Shown here: positions 41,170-49,185 of the stretch, one piece after another
How positions within the stretch are numbered: the first letter of the stretch is position 1
Layout: each line of letters starts with the position of its first letter
Origin: Bacteroidales bacterium
Lineage (GTDB): Bacteria; Bacteroidota; Bacteroidia; Bacteroidales; UBA10428
Direction of reading: 5' to 3'
DNA length: 57,931 nucleotides
Assembly (NCBI GenBank): GCA_016930375.1
Contig: JAFGGU010000089.1
Coordinates: 1-57,931 of the forward strand
The notes under the pieces: model-generated
Seen by the model: only the letters and a program-made list of their open reading frames with translations
Told to the model about the DNA's origin: nothing
The model's database searches: none
Translations under genes and position numbers: made by a program

Positions 41170-42096
41170 TCAATATGACCGATGCTTTGTCTTTAATGCG
41201 TCCAGAATTTCATGACGGGAAGGGATCGAAGACAGTGTTCCCGAACGGGAAGCTGATATAGCGGCCGCAGCATTGGCGAAAAGAACAGCCTCATAAAAGT
41301 TCTTGCCTTCAGCAAGTCCGACTGCCAGGGTTCCGTTAAATACATCGTTCACCACCGATGCGTCAAGTGAGCTCATCCTGAAACCCGGGACATGCTCGGC
41401 ACCGCCATTGTCAATGACCATGGCACCTTTTGATCTGAGTGTGATGATGACCCGGTCCAGTCCCCTTTCAAGCAGGATTCTTCCGGCCAGTTCAGCCGAG
41501 CGTTCATCGGTAATTGTAATACCGGTAAGTATTTCAGCCTGGGACGCATCGGGGGTGAGTATGGATATTGATTTGAGCAGTTCATCGCTTACCGGAAGGG
41601 CGGGAGAGGGGTTCAATATTACCCGGACACCTGATGACCGGGCAGTACTTGCGGCAAACCTGACAGTTTCCTTGGGAATATCCAGTTGCAACAGCACAAC
41701 ATCAGCCGAAATTATGGAATCCTTTGCCTGGGTTATGTCATTCTCAGAAAGATTGCTGTTGGCACCCGGGGTAACCGTTATCCCTGATTCTCCGTGGGCA
41801 TTGATCACAACCGATGAAATTCCGGATGCCAGAGCACAATCTCTGATCAGGAAGGTTGTATCGATTTCTTCCTCCTGCAGTACTTTCATCACCTGTTCTC
41901 CAAAAATGTCATCACCTGTTCGTGCTATAAAAACAACTTTTCCACCTGACCTGGCTGCTGCAATGGCCTGAATTAGGCCTCTTCCTCCGGGTGATATGCT
42001 GAATGAACTTCCCAGTATTGTGTCACCAGCCGCCGGAATGACGGGGGCCGTGAAGATCATTTCTGTGTTGGTGCTCCCGATTACTGTAATTTTCAT
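41170..42096 (-). CDS. ribokinase-like PfkB-family protein with altered active site
   Basis: The 308-aa protein aligns along its length with ribokinase: start ITVIGSTNTEMIF, GG-containing loop, VILNPSPALPVS, and STPDxxxxEILTG-like ILTPDASQAEILTG. Sugar-site positions differ: the second ribose Asp is Glu (NTE), and GGKGANQA is GGRGLIQA (Lys to Arg, Asn to Ile). The anion-hole GAGD is VVND in LDASVVNDVFNG; the catalytic Asp is kept. It may act on another sugar or nucleoside, or have weak activity. A minus-strand -7-like element lies at 42119-42126. Confidence 0.82.
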   Translation of the reverse strand: MKITVIGSTNTEMIFTAPVIPAAGDTILGSSFSISPGGRGLIQAIAAARSGGKVVFIARTGDDIFGEQVMKVLQEEEIDTTFLIRDCALASGISSVVINAHGESGITVTPGANSNLSENDITQAKDSIISADVVLLQLDIPKETVRFAASTARSSGVRVILNPSPALPVSDELLKSISILTPDASQAEILTGITITDERSAELAGRILLERGLDRVIITLRSKGAMVIDNGGAEHVPGFRMSSLDASVVNDVFNGTLAVGLAEGKNFYEAVLFANAAAAISASRSGTLSSIPSRHEILDALKTKHRSY

Positions 42097-42118
42097 GATG
42101 AAATGTATTTACCTTATT

Positions 42119-42126
42119 CAAATATA
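42119..42126 (-). promoter_or_regulatory. putative -7 element TATATTTG for the ribokinase-like gene
   Basis: The plus strand CAAATATA reads TATATTTG on the minus strand, 22 bases before the start codon at 42096. No -33 partner is clear. Confidence 0.3.
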
Positions 42127-42179
42127 CAATTTTCGCAAGACTTGCCCCAGAATGCAGAAGACTAAATAGATACACGGGA

Positions 42180-42836
42180 TTATTTGATCGGTTCAATATC
42201 ATCCAGGAATACCTGCCAGATGGTTAATGATTTTTCTTCTCCGAACTGTTTCGTGGTTTGGATTAATTTAATTTTTGTCAGTATTTGATACTTGCTGATC
42301 AGAACGGTATCTTTCCCTTTTACAGCGATAATACTGATGTCACTTTTTAATTTGCCGGTATACTGGGCCAAACTATCCAGGTGCAGGGGTATATAAAGGA
42401 TGTGGTCGGATATATGAAACCGGAGGGACTCATAGGAGGAGGCATCCAAATAATTCAACACTCCGGCAAGGCTGGGTTGGTAATTGATGATGTCATTTTC
42501 GAGAGAAAGATGAATATGATTATTCTTTTTATAAAAAAGCCTATAAATCATATCTTTAACTTGTTGTTTAAACAAAGTATCCGTTTGTCTGTCGGAATAA
42601 AGGCTCAAATAATCTGCGAAATCCGTTAGTTTTTGCCCGGCCTTTTCTCCAAAAGCTATCAACTTGCCCTCGACAAGGTAGGCAGATTCAAATTCGCTTT
42701 CAATTTCATGTTGCAAAACAGCTTGTTTTGTCTCCGGGTTTTCAAAGTCCATGCCAGTTTCAGGTTCACAGGTTTTGGATGTCAACAGAAAGAATCCTGT
42801 AATGATGAGTATAATATGTGTATATCTGAGGGTCAC
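42180..42836 (-). CDS. hypothetical exported protein, partner of the preceding membrane protein
   Basis: This 218-aa protein was not recognised. The N-terminus MTLRYTHIILIITGFFLLTS is a signal or anchor, with a Cys at 23 (SKTCEPE) that might be lipidated although the lipobox is weak. The mature part is acidic and mixed alpha/beta, with no visible catalytic motif. Its ATG overlaps the stop of the upstream gene by four bases (42833-42836), so the two proteins are made together and probably act together in the envelope. Confidence 0.65.
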   Translation of the reverse strand: MTLRYTHIILIITGFFLLTSKTCEPETGMDFENPETKQAVLQHEIESEFESAYLVEGKLIAFGEKAGQKLTDFADYLSLYSDRQTDTLFKQQVKDMIYRLFYKKNNHIHLSLENDIINYQPSLAGVLNYLDASSYESLRFHISDHILYIPLHLDSLAQYTGKLKSDISIIAVKGKDTVLISKYQILTKIKLIQTTKQFGEEKSLTIWQVFLDDIEPIK

Positions 42837-43762
42837 TTTTGTCCTTCTTTCTGTTTAAACTTGATGAAGGTTATTTTATTATTATTATTTAGTAATTCAA
42901 TTAATTCGATATTTTTAAGACTACTGGTCGGGATGGTTAGCATATTGATAAATTCTTCCTTGTTAAAAAGTTCCATGCCCGCCATATTGGTAAAAACCTG
43001 ATAAATATAGGCGCTGTCCGCTATTATTAATTCCAGTTGCTCTCTTCTTTTTTTCCAATCATTTATTTTCGAATTGGCGTAATAATTGATCATCAAGGCA
43101 TAGTTGTCGGTCCGGAGTGGTATAACTTCAGATTTTCTGGATTTATGCAAAGAGCGGTGAATGGTATCCTGGAAATAATAGGGTGTTTTAACCAGGAATT
43201 TTATTTTTTGTTCACTGGTTTTATAGGTGAAACACCCATCCTTATTGCCCAAAAGCTGCAAAGGCGATTCATTGTCAAAAAGGATATCCACTTCAATTTT
43301 AGAGTTGCTTATTGGTTCCCTGGTTAAATTGTCAACAAAGCAAAATGTATAAGTCGCCGAACTTCCAACTTTTATTATTATCCATACCATTAGAAAAATT
43401 AACAGGGCAATGGCAGGTAATAAGTAGAAGGTGAGATTTGATCCTGTATGTCCGGTGATCCGGATGACTTTTTCCTTGTTTGCATTTTTAAAATCCGCCC
43501 AATCGGTAAAACCAGCATATTTGCTCAGAATATTCAACAGATCAATCCTGGGGAGTCTCTCATTATAGGTTTTAAAATGGTTGTAAAATGATTTTTCACT
43601 GATGTATTCCTTTACAGTATACTGTAAATCTTCCTGAAATTTAAATATATCATCTCCCTTCCAGTCCTCCATGTTCCTGCTTAAGCCTGCATGGGTCCGT
43701 TGCATGACTTCGACAATTTTTGTCTTCAGGATTTCAAAATATTGTCTGTCTGTTGCCTCCAC
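42833..43762 (-). CDS. hypothetical single-pass membrane protein with cytoplasmic N-terminal domain
   Basis: This 309-aa protein was not recognised. Residues ~1-100 form a helical cytoplasmic domain ending with LPRIDLLNILSKYAGFTDWA, a stretch I have seen in other Bacteroidota membrane proteins. A membrane helix lies at ~111-131 (FYLLPAIALLIFLMVWIII), and residues 135-309 form an outside domain containing a carboxypeptidase-regulatory-like strand pattern (FVDNLTREPISNSKIEVDI). The listed start is GTG at 43762, and the overlapping TAATTTTG (43762-43769) could be a promoter -7; in that case translation would start at M20 or M31. It is coupled to the downstream gene by a four-base overlap. Confidence 0.65.
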   Translation of the reverse strand: MEATDRQYFEILKTKIVEVMQRTHAGLSRNMEDWKGDDIFKFQEDLQYTVKEYISEKSFYNHFKTYNERLPRIDLLNILSKYAGFTDWADFKNANKEKVIRITGHTGSNLTFYLLPAIALLIFLMVWIIIKVGSSATYTFCFVDNLTREPISNSKIEVDILFDNESPLQLLGNKDGCFTYKTSEQKIKFLVKTPYYFQDTIHRSLHKSRKSEVIPLRTDNYALMINYYANSKINDWKKRREQLELIIADSAYIYQVFTNMAGMELFNKEEFINMLTIPTSSLKNIELIELLNNNNKITFIKFKQKEGQK

Positions 43763-43927
43763 AAAATTAATTACTTGTAATACAATATGTTTACAAAATC
43801 CTAGTAAATCATTTTACAATTTATTTACAGTTGTATTTCAAAGGTCAGGCGCCGATATTCTTTAAATTTAATCAGAAAATCAATACAATCATTGTTCCCA
43901 CAGAGATAACTTAAATCATAAAACCAA

Positions 43928-45109
43928 ATGAAAAATCTATCTGCCTTTACAACTGGAATTAAAAACTGCAAATATTTGCAGGTACATGTTCCTGATAAAT
44001 TACCTGTGAAATACAGGAAGTCCTTCGGATTGATAATTAGGGCTCTTTTCAGCCTGATGATTTTGGTAATTTCAGATGCAGTATCAGGTCAGGTGATTGA
44101 ATCCGCCACCCGGGAGGCTTATCAACTAAGGGTAAATGGTAAGGCTGAACAGGCCGAAGAAATGCTTCGGCAGTATCTGAAAAGTGACAGTACCGACGCG
44201 GTTGCCTGGTTTGAGCTGGCACGGACCTGTCACCATATCTTTTTAGGGAAAGGGGAGTTTACTCCGGAGGCATGGCAGGAAGTCACCGGTTTTGCGCATC
44301 GGGCTGTCCGGTATGCTCCGGATAATGAGGTTTATGCCTATTATTACGCCTACTACAACTTTCTGAATGCGTTCATCAGCATGATGCGGGAGTTGCCTGA
44401 TGCTGGCGAGAAAATCACGCAAACCTGTGATGCTTACAATGCTGTGCTGCTGCTTAATCCGAAATGCGATGCGGCGAAATTTTACCTGATCGATATGTAT
44501 GGGCTTCTTCCGGCAGAAATGGGAGGTGACAAGGCGAAGGCCGAAGTCATTGCTGATGGCATGAAATCCGGTGATAAAACGTATTATGCCATGGCTCAGG
44601 CGAAGCTATTACCGGATACTTCCAACCTGGTTGCATACTGGCAAAATGTTGGACGGGAAACCGGAATGAATGCTCAGGTGCTGGAAGAACTCGGAAGGGC
44701 CTATTTGTTAAAATCCGATACAGAAAATGGCGTGAAATATTTTAAAGACGCCATCCAGGCAGATCATTCCAAAAAATACCTTACCATGAACCTCGTAAGA
44801 TATTACCTAATGGCTGCACGGCAGGATCCGAATGCAAAGGAAAACCATCTTAAAAGTGCAACCGACCTGGTAAACAGTTACCTGCAATCCAGCCCCGAAC
44901 CCAATCCGCCGCTAAAAGCATATGCATACAGCACCTTGTCCATGATCAACATGTTCGGTGGTGATCGGGACACTGAAAAAAAATACCGTGAACTGGCCGA
45001 CTCAATTGATCCATTCTGCTCCAAAGCCACAGGCATGGCTCCGGACATGCTTTATTGCCCGCCGGATGAAGTGAAGATCCAGTACAGTTCCTTTTTTATG
45101 CCGTTCTGA
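43928..45109 (+). CDS. TPR-like exported protein
   Basis: The 393-aa protein has a hydrophobic signal or anchor at ~35-53 (LIIRALFSLMILVISDAVSG), preceded by an unusually long polar N-terminus, so a later start is possible. The rest is alpha-helical with tetratricopeptide-like units, for example AYQLRVNGKAEQAEEMLRQY, AVAWFELARTCHHIF, and VLEELGRAYLLKSDTENGVK. TPR arrays mediate protein-protein contacts. It is divergent from the 43762 gene with 165 bases between. The partner is unknown; the C-terminus (PPDEVKIQYSSFFMPF) has no sorting signal. Confidence 0.7.
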   Translation: MKNLSAFTTGIKNCKYLQVHVPDKLPVKYRKSFGLIIRALFSLMILVISDAVSGQVIESATREAYQLRVNGKAEQAEEMLRQYLKSDSTDAVAWFELARTCHHIFLGKGEFTPEAWQEVTGFAHRAVRYAPDNEVYAYYYAYYNFLNAFISMMRELPDAGEKITQTCDAYNAVLLLNPKCDAAKFYLIDMYGLLPAEMGGDKAKAEVIADGMKSGDKTYYAMAQAKLLPDTSNLVAYWQNVGRETGMNAQVLEELGRAYLLKSDTENGVKYFKDAIQADHSKKYLTMNLVRYYLMAARQDPNAKENHLKSATDLVNSYLQSSPEPNPPLKAYAYSTLSMINMFGGDRDTEKKYRELADSIDPFCSKATGMAPDMLYCPPDEVKIQYSSFFMPF

Positions 45110-45163
45110 ATAGACTCAAGATTCAAGAAGGAAGATTAAAGAAGAAGGTCTAAATAGACTTCA

Positions 45164-45631
45164 ATGAGAAAGATGGCGTATACTATCCGAATGATACAAA
45201 CTGGCCTATGGTGCTTGGTTGTGTTGAGTCTTATCACGATAAGCTGTGATAAGGAGGAGGACAATACGTACCCCGCCCGAGACATGGCATTGGTGGGTTT
45301 ATGGAAAATAACCGCAAGTACTGCAATATACCAGGGAGATACAATATCCTATTCAGAGCGTCAGCTCGATTCACTTGATGTGGTCTGGATTTTCAAAATA
45401 AAAGATAATGGTACCATAGAGCAAACTACCAATATGAGTGGCCCGCTTGTGACATTTCCGGGAACATGGAAAACAGCTGCAGATCAGCTTACAATGACCC
45501 TGACAGGACCTGACGGGGATCTTGGTACGTTAACCTACGAATATGCCATTGATGGAAACCTATTGATGCTCCAATGGGCATTGCCGAATGGAGGAACAAA
45601 ATACTGTGCAGGGTTTACTAAACAGATATAG
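45164..45631 (+). CDS. lipocalin-like lipoprotein
   Basis: The 155-aa product has lipobox-like LITISC with Cys28, then DKEEDN and a beta-rich domain with LVGLWKITAST, GTIEQTTNMSG, GTWKTAADQLTMTL and MLQWALPNGG. The strand-turn pattern GxW...GxW...L resembles the small lipocalin-like family common in Bacteroidota. Such lipoproteins face the periplasm or surface and may bind small hydrophobic molecules; the ligand is unknown. It is 54 bases after the TPR gene and 67 bases before another lipoprotein gene. Confidence 0.75.
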   Translation: MRKMAYTIRMIQTGLWCLVVLSLITISCDKEEDNTYPARDMALVGLWKITASTAIYQGDTISYSERQLDSLDVVWIFKIKDNGTIEQTTNMSGPLVTFPGTWKTAADQLTMTLTGPDGDLGTLTYEYAIDGNLLMLQWALPNGGTKYCAGFTKQI

Positions 45632-45698
45632 GCTGTCCCCTGCTCAACAGGGTCAATAACTATAATAAACAGGATATGTTGAATCCTATCTTAAGATT

Positions 45699-46355
45699 AT
45701 GAAATTGAATGCAGATTCATATCTGGGAATAGTAATCCTGACAATGTTGCTTTCCTGCACTGGAAATTCTTCAAATGAAGATAAAGATGTCGTAGTAAAC
45801 AACATGCATTTCAGCAGGATTAGGTACCAAATTGACTATTCTACCGGCGACACTTTGTATGTAAGCGGATTACTCCGATACGACGCTGTTATAGACGGGT
45901 ATCCATGCGCTGCCACCTGGGTTGATTTTACACCTGATTGGAAACTGAGAAAGTTGCGTTTAAGTGAGGATTACGTGTTTCACAATTCCCTGTGGCCCAA
46001 AAACACATGGATTTGGTTTGATGAATTTCAGGGAGAGAAACATATTGGCTGCGCATTTCCTAAAGATGTATCTATTCAGGGTTACTTGATTCGTGGTAGT
46101 AGAAATAATACATCAGACATAACAAGTATTCATTGCAGTTTTTATACTTCCGGGCAGTTAATGCATTTTTACCCGAGAAATGATGTTAAAATCCAGGAAA
46201 TATATTGTTCGAAAACACTTTCTTATGGCATACAGCTATACAGGAATGGAGCGCTTAGATCTTGCAAACTTACCGAAGATCAGTTTATTAATGAAAAGAA
46301 ATATGCTAAGGGTACCATCGTGAATTTGGATGAAGAAGGAAACACAAAGCCATGA
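45699..46355 (+). CDS. hypothetical lipoprotein, 218 aa
   Basis: The product has lipobox LTMLLSC with Cys20, followed by TGNSSNEDKD, a Ser/Asn/Asp tether. The mature region is beta-rich with many aromatic residues (FTPDWKLRKLRL, NTWIWFDEFQGEKH, SKTLSYGIQLYRNG). The middle resembles MORN-like toxin-antitoxin antitoxin repeats only vaguely, so no family is named. Its stop overlaps the next gene by four bases (ATGA at 46352), showing translational coupling with a membrane protein. Confidence 0.65.
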   Translation: MKLNADSYLGIVILTMLLSCTGNSSNEDKDVVVNNMHFSRIRYQIDYSTGDTLYVSGLLRYDAVIDGYPCAATWVDFTPDWKLRKLRLSEDYVFHNSLWPKNTWIWFDEFQGEKHIGCAFPKDVSIQGYLIRGSRNNTSDITSIHCSFYTSGQLMHFYPRNDVKIQEIYCSKTLSYGIQLYRNGALRSCKLTEDQFINEKKYAKGTIVNLDEEGNTKP

Positions 46356-47320
46356 AAACAGCAACGAAAAAATCGATCAAGGCAGGGATGAGGGGTCTCG
46401 CATTATCCTTCATAACGGTGTTTGTTTCTTTTATCCTGATATTTTTAATCGCTGCGCTCTTAGACTTTTTAGGCATGAAAAATGAAGACACGGTTAGCAA
46501 TATAGCCTATATCTGCTATGATATTGTGATCGCCATTGTCTGTTTTCTTATGTGCAGGAAAGATCCTAGCAGAGTATGGTACGCACCAATTGTCTGCAAT
46601 GCAGTAGGTATAATTGCAGCTTTTGCTGAACCAACTTTCTGGAAATCAGAAATGTGGATAATATTCGGAGGTGGATGGGTGCTTTCCCTGGTTGCAGCTT
46701 TATGCGGGGTAATGGTTGCACGACACATAAAAAATATCAACGAAATGAGAACAACAAGCTTTAATGTTTTTGCCAAAGTCCTGTTTTTGATCATAGCCTC
46801 ATTTACGGGTTGTACCCGAATGAGTGAACAGATACCGGATAGTTCAGCCGGAATGAACGGAAGTTTTGAATATACCCAATCCGGATTGCCGGTGAATTGG
46901 CTCCTGTATACCCCCAATACCGTACCAAGCGGAGATTTTGACATCATTATCGATACAATTGCACCCCAAAATGGTAAACAGTCCCTTAAGTTTATGGTTC
47001 GTGATTGCTTACCTACGGGGGGGTGGCATTCACCCGGATTCTGCAATCAATACGGGGCAATGCCTGACGAGACTTACAGGGTAAGTTTCTGGGTAAAAAA
47101 TGAGGGATGCCGGTTTTTAATCAGAATAGGAGGAGTAAGCGCCACACAAGTTATATACGATACTATTGTGAATTCGCAGGCAACAATCGAATCATGGGAA
47201 TTATTTGAACATGATTATACCGTTCCACAAGGAATGGCGGCTATCCGTATTGAAGCAAATATATTACAGCCCGGGACTTTTTGGGTGGACGATCTCAGAA
47301 TTGATATAGTTAATGAATAA
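46352..47320 (+). CDS. membrane protein fused in frame to a lipoprotein-like carbohydrate-binding domain
   Basis: In this 322-aa protein, residues 1-130 contain four hydrophobic helices. At residue 132 a second start-like segment begins, MRTTSFNVFAKVLFLIIASF, ending in TGC, a perfect lipoprotein signal with Cys154. The remaining ~165 residues are a jelly-roll typical of carbohydrate-binding modules: MNGSFEYTQSGLPVNW, YRVSFWVKNEG, MAAIRIEANILQPGTFWVDD. So a whole lipoprotein is joined behind a four-helix protein, either by loss of a stop or as a double-start gene. The internal ATG is at 46745-46747, in frame. It overlaps the previous gene by four bases. Confidence 0.7.
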   Translation: MKTATKKSIKAGMRGLALSFITVFVSFILIFLIAALLDFLGMKNEDTVSNIAYICYDIVIAIVCFLMCRKDPSRVWYAPIVCNAVGIIAAFAEPTFWKSEMWIIFGGGWVLSLVAALCGVMVARHIKNINEMRTTSFNVFAKVLFLIIASFTGCTRMSEQIPDSSAGMNGSFEYTQSGLPVNWLLYTPNTVPSGDFDIIIDTIAPQNGKQSLKFMVRDCLPTGGWHSPGFCNQYGAMPDETYRVSFWVKNEGCRFLIRIGGVSATQVIYDTIVNSQATIESWELFEHDYTVPQGMAAIRIEANILQPGTFWVDDLRIDIVNE

Positions 47321-47352
47321 GAGTTTTTATGAGTCAGGATATGGATTGATAA

Positions 47353-48648
47353 ATGTTAAAGGATTTCTTTAGAAACAGTATAAGCAGGTATTTTACCCAT
47401 CAAAATAAAATACTGCTGCGTAATATTGTCCCATCTTATGATTTTCTGGAAGCAGAATTTTCCGCGATTGATGAACTGGGGATTTATCTCCATATTCCAT
47501 TTTGCGATCGGATTTGTCCATACTGTCCCTATAATAAGGAGGTGTACAGTGCAGATGCATGTCAATCCTATGTGAAGTCTGTAATAAAAGAAATAGACAG
47601 TTATGCATTTATCCTTAAAAGTAAACCGGTTAAAAGTTTTTACATTGGTGGAGGAACGCCAACCACAATGCTTGGGAAGGGCATTGAAAATTTAGTTAAT
47701 CATATATACAGGCAGTTTAATATGAAATGTTATGTACATATGGAAAGTCACCCGAATCATTTGACAGCCGGAAATCTCAGCATTATTGAAGCTTTGGGTG
47801 TAAAATACCTTAGTATTGGTGTCGAAGCTTTGCAGGACAGGCACCTGAGGATGATAGAAAGACCATACACGGTTAAGGAAGTAACAAGAAATATTGAAAG
47901 GGCTGCTGGCAGAAACTTTGACTGCATAAACATTGACTATATATTTGATTTGCCGGGTCAAACCGAAGCTGAGGTTGAACAGGCTGGACATGACATGGTG
48001 AAAATGGGAATACACCAGGCAGCTACATATCCTTTGTTCAGATTTCCTTATACCCGGTTGGGTAGGGAATTTCCTAAAAACAACAATGCAATTGTCACCA
48101 TGTTTCGTCGGCGAAGGTTCCTTAAAATACTCGAAGGTATTTTTTATGACGCGAAATATGACCGGTCATCTGTCTGGGCATTTACCAAAAAAGGAATTGA
48201 TAAGTATTGTTCTGTGACTGTCCCCATGTATTTAGGACTTGGAGCAAGCGGGGGGACTTATTTAAGAGGTATTTTCTATGTTAATACCTTTAGTGTAAAG
48301 GAATATATTAAAGCTATTCAAGATGGGAGGTCTCCTATTTCTCTTTCAATTGAACTAACTGAAGCAATGCAGATGACAGGTTGGCTTTATTGGCGGATCT
48401 ATGAAACTAGATTTCGAAAAAGCGATTTCCAAAGAAGGTTCAATAAGGACTTTGACAGCCAATTTGGAAAGCAAATGAAAATTCTAAAATGGTTGGGTTA
48501 TTTACAGAACGGCGATGACCAGGTTAGTTTGTCGGACAAAGGCATATACTGGATCCATGCATTTGAGGACTTTTTCTCTATTGAATATATCAATAAACTC
48601 TGGGGTGCCTCTGGAATTAATGCCTGGCCTGAAAAGGTGGTCTTATAG
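47353..48648 (+). CDS. HemN/HemW-like radical SAM protein
   Basis: This 431-aa protein has the [4Fe-4S]-SAM motif CDRICPYC (Cys51, Cys55, Cys58), preceded by LHIPF as in coproporphyrinogen III oxidase-like proteins. FYIGGGTPTTM (~98), SIGVEALQD and YIFDLPGQTEAEVEQA follow, the full radical SAM core of the HemN group. The C-terminal ~170 residues differ from ordinary HemW and could be a separate substrate domain. The usual HemW role is heme trafficking; some relatives are heme-degrading methyltransferases. It follows the fused lipoprotein gene by 32 bases, so it may act in the same pathway. Confidence 0.88.
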   Translation: MLKDFFRNSISRYFTHQNKILLRNIVPSYDFLEAEFSAIDELGIYLHIPFCDRICPYCPYNKEVYSADACQSYVKSVIKEIDSYAFILKSKPVKSFYIGGGTPTTMLGKGIENLVNHIYRQFNMKCYVHMESHPNHLTAGNLSIIEALGVKYLSIGVEALQDRHLRMIERPYTVKEVTRNIERAAGRNFDCINIDYIFDLPGQTEAEVEQAGHDMVKMGIHQAATYPLFRFPYTRLGREFPKNNNAIVTMFRRRRFLKILEGIFYDAKYDRSSVWAFTKKGIDKYCSVTVPMYLGLGASGGTYLRGIFYVNTFSVKEYIKAIQDGRSPISLSIELTEAMQMTGWLYWRIYETRFRKSDFQRRFNKDFDSQFGKQMKILKWLGYLQNGDDQVSLSDKGIYWIHAFEDFFSIEYINKLWGASGINAWPEKVVL

Positions 48649-48701
48649 TATATCAAATTAAAATGCATTAACTTTAATAGAAGAACCAATACCCAAGAAT
48701 T

Positions 48702-49121
48702 ATGATTAAAGAAATACATCAGCACATAACCAATGAGCTTCAGCAAAATGCAAAGACCGACACAGTATTTGTACTGTCGTCGGTGTTGCTGAATCTGGTA
48801 ATCCTGGCCATCAACTGGGCGGTGGCATCACCTAACCCCAAGGGTCGTGACGCGTATACTGATATTATTTTATGTCTGTTAATCGCTGCAGTATTGATCA
48901 TTAATTTCCTGATAACAAAGGCGCTGCTTTCAGGTCGTGATATGAGGCTCAAACTTTTATCAGGACTGATTCGCATGTACAAGGATAACAATGTCGACAA
49001 ATATTACGATGCAAGTCTGTTAAGTTCTTACAGCATGCGTTACAAGTTTTTTCTGGCCGTTATCATCATACTTGCAGCGATCACCATTGTTGTGCCATTG
49101 CTGGTAAGAATCTTCAGCTAG
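48702..49121 (+). CDS. small membrane protein, 139 aa
   Basis: No family was recognised. Three hydrophobic segments are visible, at ~22-40 (TVFVLSSVLLNLVILAI), ~56-75 (LCLLIAAVLIINFLITKALL) and ~113-135 (FFLAVIIILAAITIVVPLLV). Between segments two and three is a polar loop with SGRDMRLKLLSGLIRMYKDN, a possible cytoplasmic helix. It follows the radical SAM gene by 53 bases on the same strand and ends a plus-strand run facing the BlaR-like gene. Confidence 0.7.
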   Translation: MIKEIHQHITNELQQNAKTDTVFVLSSVLLNLVILAINWAVASPNPKGRDAYTDIILCLLIAAVLIINFLITKALLSGRDMRLKLLSGLIRMYKDNNVDKYYDASLLSSYSMRYKFFLAVIIILAAITIVVPLLVRIFS

Positions 49122-49139
49122 TCACGGTTTCGAAACTAA

Positions 49140-49184
49140 CTTATCACGGTTTACTTTTCACTTTTTACTTTTCACTGTTTACCG
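49140..49184. repeat. low-complexity TTTTCAC/TTTTTAC stretch
   Basis: Between the 139-aa membrane protein gene and the BlaR-like stop, the plus strand has TTTACTTTTCACTTTTTACT followed by TTTCACTGTTTACCGTTTAC, imperfect repeats of a 7-8 base unit. It resembles simple-sequence runs seen near gene ends in this group. No hairpin is formed. Confidence 0.5.
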
Positions 49185-49185
49185 T

